IMG/VR virus record: IMGVR_UViG_3300044837_000219
Coordinates: 1 to 64,000 of that record
Reading direction: 5' to 3' (one strand)
DNA length: 64,000 nt
Origin: a virus
The position numbers were made by a program, and so were the translations under genes. Position 1 is the stretch's first letter. Every line of letters begins with the position of its first letter. Positions 43,474-51,400 of this stretch are shown in pieces. The notes under the pieces were generated by a model, which was not told where the DNA came from, searched no databases, and saw nothing but the letters and a program-made list of their open reading frames with translations.

Positions 43474-43710
43474 ATGGATCACGTTGACCGGCTGATGCGC
43501 GGCATGAGGTTCGCGTTCGGCATCTGGGCACCGCGCACCGCGTACGCCGTCGGCGTGCTGTGGTGGGCCACGGACTACTCGCCGTCGGTCGTAGTGCTGG
43601 GCTTCACCGTCGTGCCCGCTGTGCGACTGCTGCTCGACCAGCCACTCCTCGTTGCCGCTGAGACGGCGCAGGCTCACCGCTCCGGCCCGATCGGAGCCCG
43701 CCGTGACTGA
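43474..43710 (+). CDS. Small two-span membrane protein
   Basis: The 78-residue product (ATG 43474) has two hydrophobic stretches (about residues 17-34 and 38-56). The leader carries a dyad, AGAACCCTT...AAGAGGGTTCT, that covers its AGGAAGAGGG ribosome region. It overlaps the FtsK-like gene, so the two are coupled. Small membrane proteins also accompany tra genes of actinomycete plasmids; that parallel is suggestive only. Confidence 0.55.
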   Translation: MDHVDRLMRGMRFAFGIWAPRTAYAVGVLWWATDYSPSVVVLGFTVVPAVRLLLDQPLLVAAETAQAHRSGPIGARRD

Positions 43711-45742
43711 TTCCACCGACCCGTCCGACGAGGACGTCAGGCGACTGCTGGACGGCGCTTCAGCGCTTCTGGGCGGGCTCGACGAGGATGGAGACGGCGA
43801 GCCTGACGGTCTCGTCGAACCTGACGCCACAGCGGGGCAGGAAGCGCCGCTCCTGTTCGAGCGCTCGTCCATCGTCGGCGGGCCGAAGCGGAAGCGGCTG
43901 GACCGCCCCCAGCACCGCGTTGCGCGCGCCGGAGCCAAGGCCGTGTCGCCACAGACGATGGCGCGGCTGATGCGCGCCGAGGGGCGCGGCATGCTGCGTT
44001 TCTTCGACTGGTTGCACAACTACTACAACGCCAACGACAAGTTGGACTTGCGGCTGCGGAACCCGCGCGCGCACCACGAAATCCACGAGCAGCGCCGGAA
44101 CCGTACCTTCATCTCTGCCGGGACGCTGCTGCTGCTCGCGCTCCTCCTGTTCGCCAGTGCGGGCCTCGTGGGGCTGGCGGGGGCCGCCTTCGTCATCTTC
44201 GCTGCGTTCGCGCGCGCGGGGCGGGGCAAGGACCGCCTGCTGGACGCGGAGGCGGGCGACGACATCGGGATGGGAGAGACGCGCATCCAGCGCGCGGTCG
44301 CGCGCGCGGTGTTCGGTGTCGACCTGTCGAACGAGAAGTACCGGGACTGGTGGCGGAACATCATCGTCCGCGAGGGCTGGACGCAGGTCGTCGGATCCGA
44401 CACCCGCACCATCCGGCTGGGCCTCCCGGCACCGCACAGCGCCGCCAAGGCGAAGGCCAAGGAGCGTGACATCGCCGCCGCGCTCGACTTGACAGAGCAG
44501 CAGGTGCGCATCATCGCCGACCCGCGACGGGAGAACGCGGGCGACTTCGATCTGATCGTCTACAACAGCAACCCGTGGGACATCCCCGCGACGTTCTCCC
44601 CGATCGCGCTGGAACCGCGCCGGACCTGCATCTGGGATGGCATCGACTTCGGCATCGACATCGACCGTCAGCCGGTGCGACTGGACATCGTCGGCAAGAG
44701 CATGCTCATCGGCGGGCTGCCGGAGATGGGCAAGACCACGACGGCGCTCACCATCATGACGTCCGTGGTGCTCGATCCGTTCGTGCGCATCTGGGTGGCC
44801 GACGCCAAGGGCGTCGACACTGCACCGCTCATCCCGCTGGCGTACCGCTACATCGGTGCGTCGCAGGAAGAGATGGTGAAGATGCTGCAGGAGTTGATGG
44901 CTTGGGGTCGCCAGAAGTTGATGGCACTCAAGGAAGTCCGGCGCGTCAAGTTCGACCGCAGTCTGTGCGCGATGTACCAGCAGATTGATGCGAATCACCC
45001 GCTGGCGACGGTCGACGTCGTTTACATCGACGAGGCGCGGTTCTACACGAACGGCGCCGTCGACCTACAGTCGCGGCGCATCGTGTCGCTGCTGTCGCAG
45101 ATCATCGAGATGTTCCGCGCCGTCGGCATCATCGTCATCGTCGCCACGCAGCGCCCGTCAGTGAAGAACATTCCGTCGGAAATCCGGGACCTGCTGCGTA
45201 TCCGGCTCGCGCACGCATGCACAACGCCTGCGATGAGCAACACCATCCTCGGCGAAGGCGCAGCAGGGCAGGGCTTCAGCGCCACGCAGTTCGACGAGGA
45301 CCAGCCCGGCGTTTCGTGGCTGCGCGTCCTGAAGTCGTTCCGCCAGGTGCGACCGCATCTGACCCAGGACGAGCAGTTGGAAAAGGCGTGCGAGGAAGCC
45401 TGGCGGCAGCGCTCCGAGGTCGGAACAACGCCGGAGGCGATCGACGCCACCATGACGTCGGTGCCGACGCTGCTGCTGGACATCAAGGCCATCTGCGACG
45501 AGCGCGAGTGGAAGCGCGTCCCGACGAACGTCCTGCTGCCGCTGCTCGCGGCGCGCTCGCAGGAGTACGACGGAATGAGCGCCACCGAGTTGTCGTCGCG
45601 GATGGGCAACTCCGGCGTGACGCCTCGACCGATCGGTCCGTGGGACTTCGAGGAAGGCGAGCCCGGCAAGAACGTACGTGGTTACCGGCTGGAATGGATC
45701 GAGGCTGCGATCGAGCGGCACAAGAAGGAGACGGTGCAGTGA
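43703..45742 (+). CDS. Membrane-anchored FtsK/SpoIIIE/Tra-like DNA translocase
   Basis: The 679-residue ATPase starts at GTG six bases from CGGAG. An acidic start (1-60) is followed by two adjacent membrane segments (about 137-170). The motor domain has Walker A Gly-Gly-Leu-Pro-Glu-Met-Gly-Lys-Thr-Thr near 337-346, Walker B Val-Val-Tyr-Ile-Asp-Glu-Ala near 438-444 and Ala-Thr-Gln-Arg-Pro near 475. A winged-helix-like C-terminal part follows. This is the build of FtsK-like translocases such as Tra of Streptomyces plasmids, which move double-stranded DNA across membranes. A role in phage DNA partition or transfer is inference. Confidence 0.8.
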   Translation: MTDSTDPSDEDVRRLLDGASALLGGLDEDGDGEPDGLVEPDATAGQEAPLLFERSSIVGGPKRKRLDRPQHRVARAGAKAVSPQTMARLMRAEGRGMLRFFDWLHNYYNANDKLDLRLRNPRAHHEIHEQRRNRTFISAGTLLLLALLLFASAGLVGLAGAAFVIFAAFARAGRGKDRLLDAEAGDDIGMGETRIQRAVARAVFGVDLSNEKYRDWWRNIIVREGWTQVVGSDTRTIRLGLPAPHSAAKAKAKERDIAAALDLTEQQVRIIADPRRENAGDFDLIVYNSNPWDIPATFSPIALEPRRTCIWDGIDFGIDIDRQPVRLDIVGKSMLIGGLPEMGKTTTALTIMTSVVLDPFVRIWVADAKGVDTAPLIPLAYRYIGASQEEMVKMLQELMAWGRQKLMALKEVRRVKFDRSLCAMYQQIDANHPLATVDVVYIDEARFYTNGAVDLQSRRIVSLLSQIIEMFRAVGIIVIVATQRPSVKNIPSEIRDLLRIRLAHACTTPAMSNTILGEGAAGQGFSATQFDEDQPGVSWLRVLKSFRQVRPHLTQDEQLEKACEEAWRQRSEVGTTPEAIDATMTSVPTLLLDIKAICDEREWKRVPTNVLLPLLAARSQEYDGMSATELSSRMGNSGVTPRPIGPWDFEEGEPGKNVRGYRLEWIEAAIERHKKETVQ

Positions 45743-46056
45743 AGAAGACGCTCGATTTCTCCGACCGGCGCGACTGGGGACACGACATCACCTTCAGGGT
45801 TGATGCGAACATCAACCCTTTCGTGGTCAAGGGAAGTCTGTGGCATACGCCCAGTCCCGGAATCGGTGATTGGCTCGTTCTGCGGCACGGCAGTGGCCGT
45901 CCGGTGCTCTACCAGTTCACGTCGGTGAAGAGGGTCACAGATCCGCAGGACATGACGCATTTCGAGGCTGAGTTCGTCCGACTCAGTCAGCGGCCCGATG
46001 TCGTTCCGGAGTGCTGCTGTGGATGCATCGAAGAGGCGGGAGTGCGTCATGGCTGA
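45739..46056 (+). CDS. Unknown protein of the FtsK operon
   Basis: The 105-residue product starts at GTG overlapping the FtsK-like stop. It has a beta-rich middle with Trp and a C-terminal Cys-Cys-Cys-Gly-Cys cluster that may bind metal. No family recognised. Confidence 0.6.
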   Translation: MKKTLDFSDRRDWGHDITFRVDANINPFVVKGSLWHTPSPGIGDWLVLRHGSGRPVLYQFTSVKRVTDPQDMTHFEAEFVRLSQRPDVVPECCCGCIEEAGVRHG

Positions 46057-46558
46057 GGCAGTAGCGCCGATCATCGACATCGCGACCGGTCAGCGCATCG
46101 CAGCGCCCGCCGTGGCGAAGCCGCGTCGGATCTGCGAGGACGAGCGCGGCCGGTACATCATGGTGGACGGCCAGCGCATCCCGGTGCGCAACGGCTGGCG
46201 GCCGGGCGACCAGGACCCGTTGGAGGACTGGCAGACGGCGCGCGAGATCGCACAGGACATCGCGAACGGCGACGGCCTGCACATCGAGCCAGGTAAGTGG
46301 CTCGGCTCGCTCCTGACGGTGTCAACGTCCGTCGGCGGCTGGACGACGTACCGGTGCGCTCCGGAGCCGATGGTGGCCGCGTGGCTCGCTAGCCTCGGCG
46401 TGGTATGGACACCCTGGTCGCTGTGGCTCACCTGGCACGCTGCGCCGCTGGGTGGCTTCCCAGCGCTCGCTGCGGCCATCTCCTTCGTCGGTGCACCGTT
46501 CCTGCTGTGGACGCGGTTCTGCATCAACCACACCGAACTCGGAAGGCCGCGTACGTGA
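46049..46558 (+). CDS. Membrane protein of the FtsK operon
   Basis: The 169-residue product has a soluble, charged N-terminal half and two or three hydrophobic stretches in the C-terminal half (about 93-158). It overlaps both neighbours, so it belongs to the same operon. No family recognised. Confidence 0.6.
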   Translation: MAEAVAPIIDIATGQRIAAPAVAKPRRICEDERGRYIMVDGQRIPVRNGWRPGDQDPLEDWQTAREIAQDIANGDGLHIEPGKWLGSLLTVSTSVGGWTTYRCAPEPMVAAWLASLGVVWTPWSLWLTWHAAPLGGFPALAAAISFVGAPFLLWTRFCINHTELGRPRT

Positions 46559-47034
46559 GGGGATCAACTCACAGGGAATGGGGCGCTGTAACAGGCGCCC
46601 TTATCTCTGCCGCTGCAGGGAACGACCCGCTCAACGTCGCCGTGTGCTTCGGCATGGGCTACGCGTGCGCGTCGTTCCCTGACCGGATCGAAGCACCGCT
46701 ACGTCTGCAGCACCGGGGCATCTCGCACGCCTGGGAGGTCTACGCAGCGCTGGCAGCGCTCGCCTGGTGGCTTCCGCCGGTCGTCGACTACCCGGTGTGG
46801 GGTTTCGCGCTGGCGTGCCTCTCCCACCTGACCGGCGACCTGATGTTCGGCAAGTCCGGCTACGGACGCGGTGCAGGCATACCGTGGTTGCTCGGCACCT
46901 GCCACTGGGGGCCGAATCTCTTCAAGGTGAACAACTGGACCGAGAAGCACTTCCGATGGCTGCTCATCAAGGTGAGGCCGTACAGCCTCGCCGGTGCGTT
47001 CCTGTGGGCGTTAATCCACATGGTGGTGGCGTAA
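46555..47034 (+). CDS. YdjM-like inner-membrane metal-dependent hydrolase family
   Basis: The 159-residue product (GTG overlapping the previous stop) has the spaced His/Asp signature of the YdjM/LexA-regulated membrane hydrolase family: Thr-His-Arg-Glu near residue 5, Arg-Gly-Ile-Ser-His near residue 50 and His-Leu-Thr-Gly-Asp near residue 90. Three or four membrane segments lie between. Substrate unknown; possibly a lipid. In this place it may remodel the membrane for the translocase. Confidence 0.7.
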   Translation: MRGSTHREWGAVTGALISAAAGNDPLNVAVCFGMGYACASFPDRIEAPLRLQHRGISHAWEVYAALAALAWWLPPVVDYPVWGFALACLSHLTGDLMFGKSGYGRGAGIPWLLGTCHWGPNLFKVNNWTEKHFRWLLIKVRPYSLAGAFLWALIHMVVA

Positions 47035-47237
47035 TGTCGCATGAGCAGAAGACCGCATACAACGACCTTCTCACTTCACACATCCGACGCATCCAGAGCC
47101 TGCATCCTGAACTGACGTCATTCAGTGCGACGGTTCGCTATCTGGTGACGCTAGGACTTGCTGCTGAGTACGCTCGCGATGCTGCAGCGACGCCGAACCC
47201 CTACCTGTACCCATCGAAGGAGTTGACGGATCCATGA
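47034..47237 (+). CDS. Small helical protein
   Basis: The 67-residue product starts on the last base of the previous stop. It has two helices with a Ser/Thr-rich turn, a simple DNA-binding-like size (pattern Phe-Ser-Ala-Thr-Val-Arg-Tyr-Leu-Val-Thr-Leu-Gly). It could be ribbon-helix-helix-like, but no clear match. Confidence 0.5.
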   Translation: MSHEQKTAYNDLLTSHIRRIQSLHPELTSFSATVRYLVTLGLAAEYARDAAATPNPYLYPSKELTDP

Positions 47238-47398
47238 CGTATGACATCATCCCCCAGGCGGCCCTGAGCGCGCCTGAGACGCGTGAGGCGCTTCCGCCGG
47301 TGCTCTGCATCCACTGCGGCAACGAGGTGCCCATGTGCGACCGGCAAGCGTCCGGCGCGTCGCACCCCATCTGCAGGAAGAAGCAGAAACGCTCATGA
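47234..47398 (+). CDS. Small zinc-ribbon-like protein
   Basis: The 54-residue product has Cys-Ile-His-Cys-Gly near residue 25, then Cys35 and Cys47, able to form one zinc site, and a Lys/Arg-rich end. It overlaps both neighbouring genes by four bases, which supports translation. Function unknown. Confidence 0.55.
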   Translation: MTYDIIPQAALSAPETREALPPVLCIHCGNEVPMCDRQASGASHPICRKKQKRS

Positions 47399-47616
47399 GC
47401 AGCGGCGGCGAAGTACGCTCAATTCTGCTCCATGTCGTTGTCGCCGATGCTGAGCACTGGACGACGGGGCAGCAGGTTGCTGCCATCCATTGCGACCTGC
47501 CGGATTGTCTTTCTACCGCAGATCACGCCATGCACCATCTGGAGGCGCACCTACGTCAGCAGGGCGAAGAGTTCATCGCGACGTACCATCAGATGTTCGC
47601 TTCAGACCTGCTCTGA
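47395..47616 (+). CDS. Small unknown protein with His-rich helix
   Basis: The 73-residue product ends the rightward operon. It has Cys-Asp-Leu-Pro-Asp-Cys near residue 33 followed by a His-rich helix (Met-His-His-Leu-Glu-Ala-His-Leu), like a zinc finger of the CCHH type. Seven bases later comes a very strong terminator. Probably nucleic-acid binding. Confidence 0.6.
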   Translation: MSSGGEVRSILLHVVVADAEHWTTGQQVAAIHCDLPDCLSTADHAMHHLEAHLRQQGEEFIATYHQMFASDLL

Positions 47617-47622
47617 ATGCAG

Positions 47623-47667
47623 AAGGCCCGGACCCAGGATGCTGCTGGCATCCTGGGTCCGGGCCTT
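47623..47667. terminator. Strong bidirectional terminator
   Basis: A 19-bp perfect inverted repeat (AAGGCCCGGACCCAGGATG and its complement) with a 7-base loop lies between converging operons. A-rich and T-rich ends (AGAAGG / CCTTCGT) allow stops in both directions. The 179 bases from here to the leftward lipoprotein gene show no gene. Confidence 0.9.
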
Positions 47668-47846
47668 CGTGTTGCGCGTCCAACCACACCGTGAGAGTTG
47701 AACGCTGCGCAGGTGCGGCTCGCTCGCCGTGCTGGGCGTTGCGTGATGTCGCGGCTACAGCCACTTCACCGGGCGAGGTCGTGGCCGCCCTTCCCCTCGA
47801 CGCGCCCTGCGTCGGAGATTGAGGCGGGGTTGACGCCCTCAGGTGA

Positions 47847-48134
47847 TTACTTACAGAGTGCGCTGCCCTCGGCGACAGTGATAGCAGCGTAGGACGAAGT
47901 TCCGTGGTATGTGGTAATGATCGCTGCTCCGTTGATGCACTTCACGGCCAGGTTGCTGAAACCGTCCGGCATGTTCACGATGAAGGCCGACCCGTCGGCA
48001 ACGCCGTTGTTAAACTTGCTCTTGTCGATTGGCGCGTCATTCCACGGCTGACTGCCGCTGTCGGTCGGGTCGCACGCAGACAGCGTGAAAACCAGCCCGA
48101 TGACGCCTGCAGCGATGAGGAGGCCCCTCTTCAT
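47847..48134 (-). CDS. Small lipoprotein
   Basis: The 95-residue product starts at the ATG preceded by ACGGAG. It has a lipoprotein signal with lipobox Leu-Ser-Ala-Cys at residues 18-21. The mature part is small, with two further Cys near the end that may pair. As the last gene of the leftward block, which contains regulators, it may be made in lysogeny or early infection and act in exclusion of other phages; this is inference. Confidence 0.7.
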   Translation of the reverse strand: MKRGLLIAAGVIGLVFTLSACDPTDSGSQPWNDAPIDKSKFNNGVADGSAFIVNMPDGFSNLAVKCINGAAIITTYHGTSSYAAITVAEGSALCK

Positions 48135-48197
48135 TTTCGATCTCCGTCCTGTAGGCGAGGTGGGCGGCGGCACCTTCTCCGAGCGCCGCCGCCGCAC

Positions 48198-48605
48198 TCA
48201 CTCGGCGTCTTGCTTGATCTGCGGGAAGATCGAGGACAACTTGGACATGCGATCGAAGAACCCGTTCGGATCCCAGTCGCTGCGCCGGTTGATGCATCCG
48301 GCGGCCTGCTTGATGAGTTCCCACGCCTTCTTGCGCGCATCCTTGCCTTCCTCGCCTTCGATGATTACGTCTACGTTCCGTACCCGGTCGATGTTGATGA
48401 CCGTAGCCTTCTCCATTGGTGAATACGAAGTCGGCGTGACGTAGACGCAACCTCCACGTATCTCCCGGACGAGCCCCTGCGTCTCCGTTGTGCGGAGTCG
48501 GGAGTTTATCCAGAGAATGTGGACGAAGTTGCCTCGTGACAGCGCCCAGGGAACCAGTTTCGGGCTGGGTTCCTCGGGCGCCGCCTCGGGGGCAACATCA
48601 GTCAC
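48198..48605 (-). CDS. Unknown protein of the leftward block
   Basis: The 135-residue product (GTG at 48605) overlaps the upstream stop by eight bases. It has a beta-rich centre, then a Lys-rich helix with Cys and Trp. No family recognised. Confidence 0.6.
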   Translation of the reverse strand: MTDVAPEAAPEEPSPKLVPWALSRGNFVHILWINSRLRTTETQGLVREIRGGCVYVTPTSYSPMEKATVINIDRVRNVDVIIEGEEGKDARKKAWELIKQAAGCINRRSDWDPNGFFDRMSKLSSIFPQIKQDAE

Positions 48606-49536
48606 TTACCACCCGGAGAGCACCGCGCACGATGCCCCGGACGGTGGAGACCTTCAGGGTGATGCGCGCCGGGTTGTCCGGCGTGCCGTCGTGCGGGTAC
48701 TTCTCGCGGAGCACCCGGGCGACGCCCTTGACGAGACGCTGCTCGTCGTGAGTGAAGGTCTTGCGCGGCCCCTGCGGCACGCTTGCGGTCTCGACCTCTG
48801 CCTGGTCGAGACGCGTCTGCAGGTCGCCTACGCGGGTGGAGAGGCGCTCGCGCTCCTGCGCGGCCAGTTCGAGCGCCGAGCGTGCGTTGTCCCGCTCGGC
48901 GCGCACGGCGCTCAGTTCGTTCAGCGCGCCGTCGCGCTCGCCTTCAGCGTGCGCGGCGTGGTTGACCGCGCCGCTGAGCGCTTCGACCGCGTCGTTGCGC
49001 TCCGTCGCGAACTTCTGCGCCGATTCGAGCACCTGGTCGCGCTCGGTCTGCAGCCGGGCCACGAGTTCGTTCGCCTCGTAGACCTCGACCTTCAGTCGCG
49101 CTGCTTCTGCCACGGTCTGGCGCAACTTCTCCTGGACTGCCTCCACCTCCTCCCGCGATGTGTCCTTCGTCTTGGTTCCGAACACGCTGGCCTCCTTCTG
49201 CTTGGGCTGCACGATCCTGGCGTCCGCCGGGACGTGGTTCGGGTGGACGTACACCACGCGGTCGCCGCGCTTCTTCAGCAGGCGGACGATGATGCCGTCC
49301 TTATGCATGCGCGACGTCGCGCCGGACGTCGGGCTGTCGTAGGCGTCGGGGTCGAAGTTCTTCTTCAGGTACTCCACGATCTCGCGGTTCGTCGAACCGG
49401 CCTGACCGGACGTCTCCAGGCAACGCATGATGTGCTGCTGCATGGCGTCGTTGTGCGCGGTGCTGCGCTTGTTCGGGACCTTCGTCGTCCGCGTCGGCGC
49501 GAACTCGTCGGCGTCGTCAATCTCTTGGGTTGTCAT
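48598..49536 (-). CDS. Winged-helix plus coiled-coil protein
   Basis: The 312-residue product has an N-terminal winged-helix-like region (about 35-95: Asn-Arg-Glu-Ile-Val-Glu-Tyr-Leu, then Ser-Arg-Met-His-Lys-Asp-Gly-Ile-Ile). A long coiled coil follows (about 120-250), then a basic end. AAGGAG stands nine bases before the ATG. It is driven by a leftward copy of the operator promoter. It could be a DNA-binding, bridging or organising protein, and is one candidate for the factor bound to the operators. Confidence 0.65.
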   Translation of the reverse strand: MTTQEIDDADEFAPTRTTKVPNKRSTAHNDAMQQHIMRCLETSGQAGSTNREIVEYLKKNFDPDAYDSPTSGATSRMHKDGIIVRLLKKRGDRVVYVHPNHVPADARIVQPKQKEASVFGTKTKDTSREEVEAVQEKLRQTVAEAARLKVEVYEANELVARLQTERDQVLESAQKFATERNDAVEALSGAVNHAAHAEGERDGALNELSAVRAERDNARSALELAAQERERLSTRVGDLQTRLDQAEVETASVPQGPRKTFTHDEQRLVKGVARVLREKYPHDGTPDNPARITLKVSTVRGIVRGALRVVSD

Positions 49537-49560
49537 CGTTGGCGCTCCTTCGGGCTCCTG

Positions 49561-49597
49561 TGAGACTCATCGTCTCAATAAGTGGTCTCTCTGTCAA
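49561..49597 (-). promoter_or_regulatory. GAGAC-type promoter/operator 5 (leftward)
   Basis: On the minus strand: TTGACA 49597-49592, 17-bp spacer, GACGAT 49574-49569. Palindrome TGAGACGATGAGTCTCA at 49577-49561. A further half-site GAGAGACCA lies in the spacer. It serves the gene at 49536. Confidence 0.8.
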
Positions 49598-49604
49598 GTC
49601 GTGC

Positions 49605-49895
49605 TCAGGCGTTGACGTGCAGACTTCCGACGCCGTCCAGTTCGAAGACGGTCTCTCTGCCGCCGCTGTCGGCGTGCTGGCGCGCGATGTCGGCTGCGTA
49701 CTCCGGCTTCATCCCGTACTGCACGAGGCAAGCCATCACGCGCAGGATCTTCGTCTCCTTCGCGTTGAACTCCAGCGCAACGCCGCCCTGCGGCAAGGTG
49801 CCGCCCTCGGGCACGATGTAGCCACGCGTCGTCCAGTGGTGCACCTGTCGATACGAGACGCCCAGTTGCTGCGCCAGATCAATGCCTCGCGCCAT
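49605..49895 (-). CDS. MerR-like helix-turn-helix protein
   Basis: The 96-residue product begins with a MerR-type winged helix (Leu-Ala-Gln-Gln-Leu-Gly-Val-Ser-Tyr-Arg-Gln-Val-His-His-Trp-Thr-Thr-Arg-Gly-Tyr). A short helical rest follows. GAGGAGGT lies five bases before the ATG. Small proteins of this build act as excisionases or repressors in phages. As no integrase is in the window, a regulator role is more likely. It is a candidate to bind the operators. Confidence 0.7.
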   Translation of the reverse strand: MARGIDLAQQLGVSYRQVHHWTTRGYIVPEGGTLPQGGVALEFNAKETKILRVMACLVQYGMKPEYAADIARQHADSGGRETVFELDGVGSLHVNA

Positions 49896-50569
49896 CAGAC
49901 CTCCTCTGCAATGCGGAAGATTCCGCGCGGCTGCCGCTCATCTTCGACGAGCGTGACGTACTCGTGCAGCCCGACGTGCCGCGCGTACGCCGCCGTTCCG
50001 GGCTCGCACAGTACAGCAACCCGGAAGGCACCTCCGTACTCCGCTTCGGACAGGCCACGCATCAGGAGGGGGATGAGCACGCTCTGCACGCGCATCGGGT
50101 GCTCCGAAAACTTCCATTTGATCGCCGGATACTTCGTCAGTTGCCACGGGATGCCGGTCAATCCAGGCACCGCGTCAGGCCAGCCCTTGACCCTCGCCGT
50201 GGCGAAGACCTGCACTGAGAACGTCCAGGTGATCTCATCGCCGGTATCGACGACGTGGCGCTCCTTGCGGAGTTCCTCGACGATCCGATGCTCCATTTCT
50301 TCCTGGACGTCGCGCAGCAGTTCCGGATCGACGTTCTGAACGATCCAGGAGGCTTCGACCGGAAGGCCCGCCCCCAGCATTGCGCGCGATCCGAAGAAGT
50401 TCGCCATCAGGGTCCGCGCGCGCTCGGTAGTGTCCATGACGACCGAAGGCTCGTCGCCGCCGAGCCACCGCGATTTCGTCGGCTTCATGTAGCGGAAGTA
50501 GAAAAGTTTCATCCCGTTCTGCAGCGGGCGGTACGAGCGCGGCAGGTTATCCCTGCGGTGCCGAGTCAC
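49895..50569 (-). CDS. Unknown protein of the leftward block
   Basis: The 224-residue product (GTG at 50569; Met at 50512 possible) has a basic, aromatic N-terminus. Alternating helices and strands follow, without a recognised motif. Its start overlaps the stop of a continuation frame (50566-50625) of the previous gene, evidence that the previous gene was once longer. Confidence 0.6.
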   Translation of the reverse strand: MTRHRRDNLPRSYRPLQNGMKLFYFRYMKPTKSRWLGGDEPSVVMDTTERARTLMANFFGSRAMLGAGLPVEASWIVQNVDPELLRDVQEEMEHRIVEELRKERHVVDTGDEITWTFSVQVFATARVKGWPDAVPGLTGIPWQLTKYPAIKWKFSEHPMRVQSVLIPLLMRGLSEAEYGGAFRVAVLCEPGTAAYARHVGLHEYVTLVEDERQPRGIFRIAEEV

Positions 50570-50625
50570 AGGTAGTCGTCCTCTCCGGCGGACTTGAACA
50601 ATGCGTCGATCTCAGCGGCGACTTC
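50566..50625 (-). pseudogene. Lost C-terminal tail of the preceding gene
   Basis: Nineteen in-frame codons after the TAA code an acidic helical tail (Glu-Val-Ala-Ala-Glu-Ile-Asp-Ala-Leu-Phe-Lys). They end in TGA, which overlaps the GTG start at 50569. No start codon or ribosome site of its own is visible. Readthrough is the alternative. Confidence 0.6.
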
Positions 50626-50877
50626 TTAGGCGTCTCGCTTCGCGGTATCGACGATTCCCTTGCCCATCGGTGTGAGCGCGATGCGCCAGATGTCAACGAT
50701 GGTGGTCCGAGTACGCAACGTGTTGTGCGACTTGAACGGCTCCATCGTGACGCAACCCTTGCGTTCGAGCGGCCGGTACACGCTCTCCCTCTCGCCGGGC
50801 ACCAGCAGGTATCCGGCCTCGCCGACGAGCGTGAGTCGATCCCTCTCGCGATTGCCGATGCGAATGCGCACCATCAC
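50626..50877 (-). CDS. Small beta-rich protein, probably truncated
   Basis: The 83-residue product (GTG 50877 or ATG 50874) ends at TAA 50628-50626. The same frame goes on for 19 sense codons to a TGA at 50568-50566. That TGA overlaps the next start in the GTGA pattern typical here. The TAA is therefore probably a nonsense change that removed the last 19 residues. A winged-helix-like beta pattern (Leu-Val-Gly-Glu-Ala-Gly-Tyr-Leu-Leu-Val) is visible. Function unknown. Confidence 0.6.
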   Translation of the reverse strand: MMVRIRIGNRERDRLTLVGEAGYLLVPGERESVYRPLERKGCVTMEPFKSHNTLRTRTTIVDIWRIALTPMGKGIVDTAKRDA

Positions 50878-51233
50878 ATGCCCGCCTGTTCCGCTCGCTT
50901 GACGATGTTCGCGAGGTGGACGAAGAATCGAGCCATCGACGTGCCCGTGTTACCGGTGAGGTGCTCGACGTTGCCGAGCGCCGTCAGCGCGACGTCGAGG
51001 TTCTCCTTGATGAGTTCCACCGTCTGGTCGCTCTGCGGCTTGCGCGGGTTCTGGCCGGTGTGCGCGATCATCTTGGTGATGACCTCGCCCGCCTCTTCCG
51101 TCAACTTCGACATCCGGCCCCAGGTGACCGCCTCGGGATCCCTGTGTTCGTTCGCACCGTCGAACCAGTCGCTCAAGCGCTTGATGTCGGCGCCCATCAC
51201 ATAGAGAAGTTCGTTCGGACCTGAAGACTGCAC
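50874..51233 (-). CDS. MazG-like nucleotide pyrophosphohydrolase
   Basis: The 119-residue product has the helical pattern of MazG-like enzymes: Lys-Leu-Thr-Glu-Glu-Ala-Gly-Glu-Val near 43-51, followed by Glu-Asn-Leu-Asp-Val-Ala-Leu further on, giving the acidic metal-binding set ExxE...ExxD. It would hydrolyse (d)NTPs or alarmone-like nucleotides. GTG start six bases from AGGAG. Its leader contains the candidate tRNA-like RNA. Confidence 0.75.
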   Translation of the reverse strand: MQSSGPNELLYVMGADIKRLSDWFDGANEHRDPEAVTWGRMSKLTEEAGEVITKMIAHTGQNPRKPQSDQTVELIKENLDVALTALGNVEHLTGNTGTSMARFFVHLANIVKRAEQAGM

Positions 51234-51277
51234 GGAGTGCTCCTATCTCGGTGGGATTCCTTGCCGCAGGTGATGCC

Positions 51278-51398
51278 TGGTGGGCCTGGTGGATTCGAAC
51301 CACCTCAGCGTCTTGCGACCTTTTACCGTGCCCGCGTCCGAGCGGCCCTCGCGGGCACCGAGAAGGTCGGAGTCTGCGTCGCGACCAACCCGGTGCCC
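51278..51398 (-). ncRNA. Candidate tRNA-like RNA or tRNA relic
   Basis: On the minus strand the segment ends with a perfect T arm (GGTGG, loop TTCGAAT, CCACC) followed by AGGCCCACCA, just as a mature tRNA 3' half with CCA. The 5' part does not give normal D and anticodon arms. Instead GGGCACCG at the start pairs with CGGTGCCC, and GTGCCCGCG pairs with CGCGGGCAC. Transcription from the promoter at 51401-51438 would begin within a few bases of GGGCACCG. It may be a tRNA-like RNA, a decayed tRNA, or a tRNA-derived attachment core. Confidence 0.45.
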
Positions 51399-51400
51399 TA

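Noticed and set aside
48490-49563. 357-codon + strand frame opposite the coiled-coil gene
   Set aside because: Antisense shadow; the minus-strand gene has a ribosome site, promoter and coherent coiled coil.
49605-49895. Excisionase of a temperate phage
   Set aside because: The MerR-like fold would fit, but no integrase or clear attachment site is seen in the window, so only a regulator-type call is given.
51278-51398. A normal tRNA gene on the minus strand
   Set aside because: Only the T arm and CCA end fit. The 5' acceptor complement TGGGCCT is absent, no D arm or standard anticodon arm can be drawn, and the length of about 121 bases is too great.
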